Part shown: in pieces, positions 7,070-12,879 of the stretch
How positions within the stretch are numbered: position 1 is the first letter of the stretch
Layout: every line of letters begins with the position of its first letter
Assembly: GCA_029974855.1 (NCBI GenBank)
Contig: JARKQO010000178.1
Span: forward strand, 1 to 24,776
Length of the DNA: 24,776 nt
Source of the DNA: Eubacteriales bacterium
Lineage (GTDB): Bacteria > Bacillota_A > Clostridia > Christensenellales > Aristaeellaceae
Direction: 5' to 3'
Made by a program: the position numbers and the translations under genes
The notes under the pieces: model-generated
The model's database searches: none
What the model saw: only the letters and a program-made list of their open reading frames with translations
Told to the model about the DNA's origin: nothing

Positions 7070-8614
7070 ATGGGAAAAACCATGACGGCGCTGATCATTA
7101 TGGATGGCTTCGGCATCAATCCCGCCCATGAGGGGAACGCCATTTACCAGCAGGGCACGCCCCATATCGACGCGCTGATGAACCAGTACCCCCATGTCCT
7201 GCTGGGGGCCAGCGGAATGGACGTGGGCCTGCCTGTGGGCCAGATGGGCAACAGCGAGGTGGGCCATCTGAACATCGGCGCGGGCCGCATCGTCTACCAG
7301 GAGCTGACCCGGATCACCAAGGACATCCAGGACGGTGTGTTTTTTGAAAAGCAGCCCTTGATCACCGCCATGGACAAGGCCAAGGCGGCGGGCAAGGCGG
7401 TCCACCTATTCGGCCTGGTCAGCGACGGGGGCGTCCACAGCCACAACACCCACCTGTACGCCTTGCTCACTATGTGCAAGAACCGGGGGGTGAAGGACGT
7501 ATACGTCCATTGCTTCCTGGATGGCCGGGACGTGCCCCCCACCAGCGGCATTGAGTTTATCAAAGAGCTGGAAGCCAAGATGGGGGAGATTGGGGTAGGA
7601 AAGATCGCCACCGTCATGGGCCGCTACTGGGCTATGGACCGGGATAACCTTTGGGACCGGGTGCAAAAGGCCTATGACGCCATGGTACTGGGCAAGGGCC
7701 AGGCCGTGGCGGACAGCGCCGTACAGGCCGTTCAGCAGAGCTACGCCAAGGAGGAGACCGACGAGTTTGTGGCGCCCACCGTGGTGATGGAGCAGGGCAA
7801 GCCCGTAGCCACCATCCAGCCGGAGGATTCCCTGATCTTCTTCAACTTCCGCCCGGACCGGGCCCGGCAGCTGACCCGCGCCTTCATCCAGCCGGATTTC
7901 GCGGGCTTCCCCCGGGGCAACGGCTATTTCCCCGTGACCTTCGTCACCATGACCCAGTACGACGAGACCTTCACCGGCGTGGAGATCGTGAACCCCCCGG
8001 AGTCCCTGGACAACACCTTGGGGGAATACCTCTCCGGCCTGGACAAAACCCAGCTGCGCATCGCGGAAACCCAGAAATACGCCCACGTTACCTTCTTCTT
8101 CAACGGCGGCGTGGAAAAGGCCAACCCCGGCGAGGACCGGGTGCTGATCCCCTCCTCCAAGGTGGCTACTTTTGACCTCAAGCCGGAGATGTCCGCCTAT
8201 GAGGTGGCGGAAAAGGCCGTGGAGCTCATCGATTCCCAGCGGTACGACGTGATGATCCTCAACTTCGCCAACTGCGATATGGTGGGCCACACCGGCATCA
8301 TGAAGGCCGCCATGGAGGCCGTGAAGACTGTGGACATCTGCGTGGGCAAGGTGGTGGAGGCCGTTTTGCGAAACGGCGGCCGGGCCTTTGTAACCGCGGA
8401 CCACGGCAACGCCGACCAGATGGTGGACCCCGAAACCGGCGAGCCCTTCACCGCCCACACCACCAACCCCGTGCCCTTCATCGCCGTGGGTCCGGAGATG
8501 GTGGGCCGCAAGCTCCGGGAGGGTGGCCGACTGGCGGATATCGCCCCCACCATGCTGGACAGCATGGGCATCCCCGTTCCCAAGGAAATGACGGGCAAGA
8601 GCCTGCTGGCGTAG
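7070..8614 (+). CDS. gpmI: 2,3-bisphosphoglycerate-independent phosphoglycerate mutase
   Basis: A 514-residue manganese-dependent mutase of the alkaline phosphatase superfamily, converting 3-phosphoglycerate to 2-phosphoglycerate. The start ATG 7070 has AAGGAG nine bases upstream. Residue D12 in IIMDGFG binds metal. The catalytic Ser62 lies in NSEVGHLNIGAGR. HSH-type residues follow in GGVHSHNTH and DGRDVPPTSG, and the phosphatase part ends with NCDMVGHTG and TADHGNADQM. Length and motifs are complete. It is the last gene of the glycolytic cluster; enolase is not here. The TAG stop runs directly into a G-rich tract. Confidence 0.98.
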   Translation: MGKTMTALIIMDGFGINPAHEGNAIYQQGTPHIDALMNQYPHVLLGASGMDVGLPVGQMGNSEVGHLNIGAGRIVYQELTRITKDIQDGVFFEKQPLITAMDKAKAAGKAVHLFGLVSDGGVHSHNTHLYALLTMCKNRGVKDVYVHCFLDGRDVPPTSGIEFIKELEAKMGEIGVGKIATVMGRYWAMDRDNLWDRVQKAYDAMVLGKGQAVADSAVQAVQQSYAKEETDEFVAPTVVMEQGKPVATIQPEDSLIFFNFRPDRARQLTRAFIQPDFAGFPRGNGYFPVTFVTMTQYDETFTGVEIVNPPESLDNTLGEYLSGLDKTQLRIAETQKYAHVTFFFNGGVEKANPGEDRVLIPSSKVATFDLKPEMSAYEVAEKAVELIDSQRYDVMILNFANCDMVGHTGIMKAAMEAVKTVDICVGKVVEAVLRNGGRAFVTADHGNADQMVDPETGEPFTAHTTNPVPFIAVGPEMVGRKLREGGRLADIAPTMLDSMGIPVPKEMTGKSLLA

Positions 8615-8643
8615 GGGGACGGGAGGCGTGGGACGGGGGGGGG
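8614..8643 (+). other. G-quadruplex-type motif at the end of gpmI
   Basis: Starting with the last base of the TAG stop, four G-runs (5, 3, 3 and 9 bases) are separated by loops of 2, 6 and 2 bases. This fits the G3+N1-7 pattern on the coding strand, so the structure could form in the gpmI mRNA or the displaced DNA strand. Confidence 0.6.
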
Positions 8644-8707
8644 AGAACGTTGGGGACGCTGTCCCCAAACCCCTGCCAAAGGGACCAGTCCCTTTGGAAT
8701 CCCACAT
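8641..8707 (+). repeat. Double-hairpin dispersed repeat, copy 1
   Basis: The copy contains two hairpins: GGGGAC-gct-GTCCCC at 8652-8666, and a ten-base stem at 8676-8697 (CCAAAGGGAC, two bases, then its complement). It ends in GGAATCCCACAT. The copy at 8811-8880 is the same element inverted. It resembles intergenic repeats I recall as common in gut Clostridia; that is memory, not a search result. Confidence 0.8.
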
Positions 8708-8736
8708 TTGGACATATATTTTTACAATGTTGTGAA

Positions 8737-8773
8737 AAGGACGCTCTCCTGAAGGTGAGGGAGCGTCCTTTTT
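8737..8773. terminator. Bidirectional intrinsic terminator between gpmI and the CapA-like gene
   Basis: AAGGACGCTC at 8737-8746 pairs with GAGCGTCCTT at 8761-8770, and TTT continues on the plus strand. The minus strand also ends its stem in TTTT. It sits between two convergent genes and inside the inverted repeat pair, so transcripts from either side pass through one repeat copy first. Confidence 0.85.
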
Positions 8774-8810
8774 GCCTGCATGAAGGGCATTCTTAACTAT
8801 TCATTATTTT

Positions 8811-8880
8811 TATGTTGGGATTCCCAAGGGACGTGTCCCTTGGGCAGAGGTCTGGGGACAGCGTCCCCAGCGTCCTCCCC
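8811..8880 (-). repeat. Double-hairpin dispersed repeat, copy 2 (inverted)
   Basis: Read on the minus strand this matches copy 1 over nearly its whole length, with GGGGAC-gct-GTCCCC (8854-8868) and a ten-base stem at 8823-8844. In that stem one A-T pair of copy 1 is a C-G pair here, a compensatory change that preserves the hairpin. Confidence 0.8.
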
Positions 8881-8914
8881 CCCTCGTCGTCCCCGTCGTC
8901 CCCGGCCTCCCCCC
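8877..8914 (-). other. G-quadruplex-type motif at the end of the CapA-like gene
   Basis: On the minus strand the TAG stop of the CapA-like gene leads into G-runs of 6, 4, 4 and 7 bases, with loops of 5, 5 and 7. It mirrors the arrangement after gpmI, though the loop sequences differ. Confidence 0.6.
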
Positions 8915-10212
8915 TACCGTTTCCGTACCACGGTGTCGTCCATCACATCCTGGACCAGGGCCAGGCAGCGATCCATCACCTCCTGCTGGTCCTTCTGAAC
9001 GAAGGAGGGGGCCTGCCTGTCGCTGATGAGGACCCGGTAGAGGGTTTTGCCGTTTTCCTTGCCCCGCCAGACATAGGTGGGGGAATAGGCGAGGCCGTCA
9101 AAGGAACAGGCTCCCGTGGTGAGATCATAGGTCACATTGGCGTGAAGCAAGATACCGGCCAGGGCGGAGCGGTTTTCCCGGTTGTGGGTGAACAGGTTCC
9201 CCAGGGAATAGGCGCAAAGGGTTTGGGACGGCTGGCTGTTTCCCCGGCGGGTGGACAGGAGCTCCACGGTTTGCACAGTAGCGCTGTGGGTGCCCAGAAT
9301 GATGTCCACCCCGGCGTCCGCAAAGGCCTGGGCCAGCTCCCGCTGAGTCTGGGTGGGGGAGGAAGCGCCCTTTTTGCCCCAGGACAGGGAAGCGATGACC
9401 ACCTGGGCCCCCGCCGCCCTGGCGGCCTGAACGTCCGCAGCCACGGCGGGCAATGTGGGAGGGGCCAGAGCAAAGCTCTGCTCCTCCTTGGACAGCTTCC
9501 GCTTGCCTGCGGAGGTAAGGTCGCTCTGATAGCCCAGCAGGGCCACGGACACGCCCTCTATCTCCAAAATGGGGGGATACTCCCGCTCCTGCCGGCTGGC
9601 GTACACCCCAAAGCTGTTCATGCCCACGGCGCTGATGGTGTCCCGGGTGGCCTGAAGCCCCGGGATGCCGCCGTTGAAAATGCCGTCATACCCCAAGTAC
9701 AGGCAGCTGATCCCTCCCTGGGCAATGGCGGACATCACCTCGGGGGGCATGTTATGGTCGTTGAGCTTTTCACCGGGGATGGAGATGTTTTCCAAAGAGG
9801 CGATGGCAAGATCGGCGTTGATCTCGCTTTTCAGCTCCTCAAAAAGGATGGGGAAGCGGTATCCGGAATCGTCCTTCAGGGCCTTTTGGACGGCGCTGTT
9901 GATGCTGATGGCGCCGGTGGCGGTAAGGGAAAAGGAAAGCTCTTTGGGAGGGGTCACCAAAACAGGGCTGGGGGTGGGCTGCTCCAAGGGGAGCTGCCCG
10001 GTGGAGGCGGGGACGCGAACGGACGAGGAAGCGCCCAAAGAGAAGATGGACTCATCGATGGAAACGGCCAGCTTGCTGGCGTCAAACTGCAAATCCACGT
10101 TCCCCATAAGCCTGGGAAACAGCCAAAAACACCCGACAACCACCAGACCGGTCACCATCAGCATGGTGACAGTGCCCAGCGAAATGCCTCTGCGGTTTCG
10201 CCGTCTTCCCAT
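8914..10212 (-). CDS. Membrane-anchored CapA-like protein with degraded metal site
   Basis: A 432-residue protein: a basic N-terminus, one membrane segment at about 12-33, a proline-rich linker near 73-90, then a CapA/PgsA-type phosphoesterase fold outside the cell. The family is named for poly-gamma-glutamate capsule synthesis and normally carries metal-binding GD, NNH, HWG and GHHPH motifs. Corresponding places here read TATG (about 97-100), YLGYDG, SLSWGKK (276-281) and GTHSATVQ (307-314), while the later YSLGNLF is kept. Most ligands are therefore replaced and I expect little or no catalysis. The start ATG 10212 has GGGAGG seven bases upstream. No capBC genes are nearby, so a capsule role is not supported. 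Confidence 0.8.
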   Translation of the reverse strand: MGRRRNRRGISLGTVTMLMVTGLVVVGCFWLFPRLMGNVDLQFDASKLAVSIDESIFSLGASSSVRVPASTGQLPLEQPTPSPVLVTPPKELSFSLTATGAISINSAVQKALKDDSGYRFPILFEELKSEINADLAIASLENISIPGEKLNDHNMPPEVMSAIAQGGISCLYLGYDGIFNGGIPGLQATRDTISAVGMNSFGVYASRQEREYPPILEIEGVSVALLGYQSDLTSAGKRKLSKEEQSFALAPPTLPAVAADVQAARAAGAQVVIASLSWGKKGASSPTQTQRELAQAFADAGVDIILGTHSATVQTVELLSTRRGNSQPSQTLCAYSLGNLFTHNRENRSALAGILLHANVTYDLTTGACSFDGLAYSPTYVWRGKENGKTLYRVLISDRQAPSFVQKDQQEVMDRCLALVQDVMDDTVVRKR

Positions 10213-10261
10213 TTCTCATCCTCCCAAAGCGCGGCCAGCGAAGCGGAGCCTTTGATTTTGC

Positions 10262-10290
10262 TTGACCAACCGTTGACGCAATGATATCAT
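10262..10290 (+). promoter_or_regulatory. Promoter of the isomerase-like gene
   Basis: TTGACC at 10262-10267 and TATCAT at 10285-10290 are separated by 17 bases, with TG at 10282-10283 as an extended -10. Start is expected near 10297, about 30 bases before the ATG. Confidence 0.75.
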
Positions 10291-10309
10291 ATTGCAAGGT
10301 GATATGCAA
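10281..10309 (-). promoter_or_regulatory. Promoter of the CapA-like gene, sharing its -10 with the divergent promoter
   Basis: On the minus strand, TTGCAT (10304-10309) and TATCAT (10281-10286) are separated by 17 bases, also with an extended TG. The ten-base palindrome ATGATATCAT at 10281-10290 supplies the -10 in both directions, so the two promoters overlap physically. Confidence 0.65.
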
Positions 10310-10327
10310 GCGAGGGAGTTGACACGG

Positions 10328-11134
10328 ATGAAGATCAGCTTTTCCACCCTGGGCTGTCCCGGATGGACTTGGAACGAGATTGTGGCCACGGCCAGCGACC
10401 TGGGGTATGACGGGGTGGAGGTCCGGGGCGTGGGCAAGGATATCTCCGTGCCCAGCGTTCCCGCCTTTTCCGATGAGAACCTGGAAAAGACTATGGAGCA
10501 GATGGAGGGGCATCATCTGTCCATCCCTTGCCTGGACAGCGATTGCTGCATTCATTTACGGGAGACCGAGGCCGCCGCCGAGGCGGAGGTGAAGGCATAC
10601 GTCCGTTTGGCCAAGCGGATGAAGGTGCCCTATGTGCGGGTGATGGCCACGGCTCCGGTGCCCCATCCGGTGGGCGAGGTGGACGAGGGCTATGTCCGGG
10701 AACGGGCCATCGCCTTGGGGGGCTTGGCCCAGGAGCAGGGCGTGAAGCTGCTGATTGAAACCCACGGGGTTTGGAGCGACAGCACCCGGCTGGCCCGGCT
10801 GCTGAGCACCCTCCACTGCGACGGGATCGGTGCGCTGTGGGATGTGCACCATCCCTACCGCTTCATGGGGGAAAGGCCCGACGTCACTTACCAAAACCTT
10901 CGTCCCTGGCTTTGCCACACCCACTTCAAGGACAGCGTGGCCACAGCCGAGGGCTTCCGCTATGTGCTGCCGGGCTTTGGCGACGTGCCTATGGAGGATA
11001 CCATCCGGGTACTGGCCCAGGGCGGCTATGCCGGGTTCTATTCCCTGGAATGGGTGAAGCGCTGGGACATGACCCTGGAGGAGCCGGGCATTGTGTTTGC
11101 CCATTATGCCAATTACATGCGCACGCTTTTGTAA
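10328..11134 (+). CDS. Sugar phosphate isomerase/epimerase-like TIM-barrel protein
   Basis: A 268-residue cytoplasmic protein of the xylose isomerase-like TIM-barrel superfamily, whose members interconvert sugars or inositols using a divalent metal. The start is ATG 10328, with AGGGAG nine bases upstream; an extension to 10292 overlaps the promoter. The opening KISFSTLGCPGWTW and GYDGVEVRG are typical of the IolE/sugar epimerase group. Likely metal ligands follow the usual order: E144 in LIETHG, D172 in WDVHHPY, H198 in HTHFKD and E241 in YSLEW. It stands alone between a divergent gene and a terminator, so the substrate cannot be inferred from neighbours. Confidence 0.88.
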   Translation: MKISFSTLGCPGWTWNEIVATASDLGYDGVEVRGVGKDISVPSVPAFSDENLEKTMEQMEGHHLSIPCLDSDCCIHLRETEAAAEAEVKAYVRLAKRMKVPYVRVMATAPVPHPVGEVDEGYVRERAIALGGLAQEQGVKLLIETHGVWSDSTRLARLLSTLHCDGIGALWDVHHPYRFMGERPDVTYQNLRPWLCHTHFKDSVATAEGFRYVLPGFGDVPMEDTIRVLAQGGYAGFYSLEWVKRWDMTLEEPGIVFAHYANYMRTLL

Positions 11135-11146
11135 AGGCCCGGGAAA

Positions 11147-11197
11147 CGCCCAAAGGAAGCGCCCCTGGTGCTGTGCCAGGGGCGTTCCCTTTGGGCG
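11147..11197. terminator. Long hairpin between convergent genes
   Basis: CGCCCAAAGG (11147-11156) and GCGCCCCTGG (11159-11168) pair in order with CCAGGGGCG (11176-11184) and CCTTTGGGCG (11188-11197), a stem of about 20 pairs with one small interior mismatch. The T-rich stretch after it is broken (CTTGCCCTTGCTTTT), so it is a terminator of uncertain strength for the isomerase-like gene and possibly for the opposite one. Confidence 0.65.
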
Positions 11198-11226
11198 CTT
11201 GCCCTTGCTTTTGAAGATGGGAGGGG

Positions 11227-12564
11227 TTACCAGCTTGCCTTGCTCGCGGTGGTAATGGCGCTTTGGTGATCCGGGTCCACCTTGTCGCTGCCGTGGGTTT
11301 TGCTGTTTTTGAAGTGGATGCAGAACACCCCCTCAAAATCATTGCCCTTGAAGATATCGTCCCCGTGGGGCATGCCGTTCATGGAGGCCGCGTATACATG
11401 GCCGCTGCACTGGATCAGAATGGGCCGCCGGTCCCAGCTCCAGGAACCGCCGTAAATACTTTTCATGGTCTTGGTATCGCTGGAGGTGAGGGGCTCGGCG
11501 TCAATATGGTTTCCGCCGGACCAGCGGATCGCCTGGAAGGTCTTGCCGGTGCGGATGTCCTTGATGGTGAACTTGGCGTTCTTGGGGATCAGGTTGGTCA
11601 CCCGGTCCTTAAACCAGTCCAGGACCTCGGTTTTCAGCTTGCTTGTAGAGGCGTCCGTGGCGCTCTTGGTGGAGGCGGTGGTGCCGCCGAACATCACCCG
11701 AAGGGTGGAGGCCCCTGCCACGCCGTCCTGCTTCATGCCCCGGTTCTTCTGGAAGCGCTTCACCGCCTCCACGGTCTTGGCGCCGTAGGAGCCGTCGATA
11801 TCCCCGGTGTAATACCCAAGGAATTCCAGCGCCTGCTGAAGCTTGGTGACCTTGCTGCCGGAATCCCCCTCCTTGCTGGCCGCGGGCGTGCTGCCGATTT
11901 CCGACAGGCTGCTCACGGTTTTGCCGGAGCTCTTGGAGGTGGACTGGGCGGTTGTGCTGGAGCTGCCAGAGGTTGAGGCGGTGGTTGAGGTGCTATCGAT
12001 ATCCGCCTTTTTGGCGCAGGAGCCGAACAGGGAGGCAATGGTGGTCTTTCCGGCTACGCCGTCCGCCTCCAGCCCCTGGTCCTCCTGGTAGGCTATCACG
12101 GCGGCGGTGGTGCCGGCCCCGTAGTCCCCGTCGATCCTTCCGTCATAATACCCCAGGATGTCCAGGGCCTTTTGGAGCTTGGTCACATCCTTGCCGCTGT
12201 TTCCGATCCGCAGAGCCCCCGGGGCGTCGCCCAGGGCCTCGATCTTGGACTGGTTTGCCACCACGGAATTCTTGCCGGTCTTTACATATTTTTTCATGAC
12301 GTAGCCGGTATACTTGCCGTAGCTGACCTTATACCATTTGCCGGACGTTTCCAGCAACGTCACCTCGTCCCCCTCCGGAAGGGTTTGAAGGGCCTTGGAG
12401 TTGGCGTCCGCCTTCTGGCGCAAAACAACCTTGGCGTTCAGGGTGCCGCTCTCGGCGGCGTAGGCGGGAAAAGAGCCCAGGCACATCACGGCTGCCAGGG
12501 CAACCGCGATCCAGCGGGCCAAAGCGCCGGGGGAGCGAAGCCGTTGAAGATGGATTTGACGCAT
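11227..12564 (-). CDS. Secreted SH3 / peptidoglycan-binding protein with unassigned C-terminal domain
   Basis: A 445-residue exported protein. A long signal peptide ends near AYA-AE (about 36). Residues 40-95 are a bacterial SH3 domain (VVLRQKADANSKALQTLPEG). Two PG_binding_1 repeats follow, near 122-180 (KLQKALDILGYYDGRIDGDYG) and 234-292 (KLQQALEFLGYYTGDIDGSYG), joined by a Ser/Thr-rich linker at 190-220. Residues 315-445 form a separate domain containing WSGGNHIDAEPLT, a GSWSWDRRP stretch, MNGMPHGDD, GVFCIHF and THGSDKVDPDHQ. I have seen similar endings on clostridial wall proteins but know no function; the clustered His, Asp and Cys could be a metal or catalytic site. The start ATG 12564 has AAGGAGGT seven bases upstream. 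Confidence 0.88.
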   Translation of the reverse strand: MRQIHLQRLRSPGALARWIAVALAAVMCLGSFPAYAAESGTLNAKVVLRQKADANSKALQTLPEGDEVTLLETSGKWYKVSYGKYTGYVMKKYVKTGKNSVVANQSKIEALGDAPGALRIGNSGKDVTKLQKALDILGYYDGRIDGDYGAGTTAAVIAYQEDQGLEADGVAGKTTIASLFGSCAKKADIDSTSTTASTSGSSSTTAQSTSKSSGKTVSSLSEIGSTPAASKEGDSGSKVTKLQQALEFLGYYTGDIDGSYGAKTVEAVKRFQKNRGMKQDGVAGASTLRVMFGGTTASTKSATDASTSKLKTEVLDWFKDRVTNLIPKNAKFTIKDIRTGKTFQAIRWSGGNHIDAEPLTSSDTKTMKSIYGGSWSWDRRPILIQCSGHVYAASMNGMPHGDDIFKGNDFEGVFCIHFKNSKTHGSDKVDPDHQSAITTASKASW

Positions 12565-12586
12565 TGCTGAGACCTCCTTGAAAGCA

Positions 12587-12604
12587 GTGAGTCAAAAAAC
12601 TCAC
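12587..12604. promoter_or_regulatory. Inverted repeat at the transcription start of the SH3/PG-binding gene
   Basis: GTGAGT and ACTCAC flank six bases (CAAAAA). On the minus strand it begins about five bases after the -10, so it is either an operator covering the start site or a hairpin at the very 5' end of the message. It ends just before the ribosome-binding site. Confidence 0.5.
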
Positions 12605-12608
12605 CGTG

Positions 12609-12637
12609 ATAATATTACAAAATTGTTAAAATGTCAA
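12609..12637 (-). promoter_or_regulatory. Promoter of the SH3/PG-binding gene
   Basis: On the minus strand a perfect -35, TTGACA (12632-12637), and TATTAT (12609-12614) are separated by 17 bases. The region is markedly AT-rich compared with its surroundings. Confidence 0.8.
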
Positions 12638-12732
12638 GACGACAGAGTCATTATTTACAATCATCACCGGCTCCAAGCGGTGAAAAACAAAGGAAAAGAA
12701 CGTCTTTTTTTCCCAGGGTTTGGGGAAACCTA

Positions 12733-12761
12733 TTGACGAAAGGGGCGAGGAAGATTACACT
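12733..12761 (+). promoter_or_regulatory. Candidate promoter of the 795-aa protein gene
   Basis: TTGACG at 12733-12738 and TACACT at 12756-12761 are separated by 17 bases. The leader would be about 108 bases and contains a perfect small hairpin at 12784-12798 (TCTCCC-gag-GGGAGA). The rest of 12638-12732 holds no feature I recognise. Confidence 0.55.
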
Positions 12762-12774
12762 AGGAGAAAGCAAA

Positions 12775-12879
12775 GTGTTCTGTTCTCCCGAGGGGAGAGC
12801 ATTCAATTTTCTCATGGACAAAAACCATACCAGCATCCTGGCATTTAAAATTGGTTGGAGGGACCGAGAATCGCTATGA
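12775..12879 (+). CDS. Possible 34-residue leader ORF overlapping the next start by ATGA
   Basis: A frame from GTG 12775, with AGGAG eight bases upstream, ends in TGA at 12877-12879, so it overlaps the ATG of the 795-aa gene as ATGA. Such an overlap often means coupled translation, and the downstream gene has only a distant ribosome site. Against it: the candidate promoter would start transcription after this AGGAG, and the peptide shows no recognisable feature. It could be chance. Confidence 0.2.
   Translation: MFCSPEGRAFNFLMDKNHTSILAFKIGWRDRESL

Noticed and set aside
12631..12879. An 82-codon frame from ATG 12631 as a protein gene.
   Set aside because: It begins upstream of the candidate promoter of the next gene, has no SD and no recognisable sequence; only its shorter 3' part was kept as a tentative leader.
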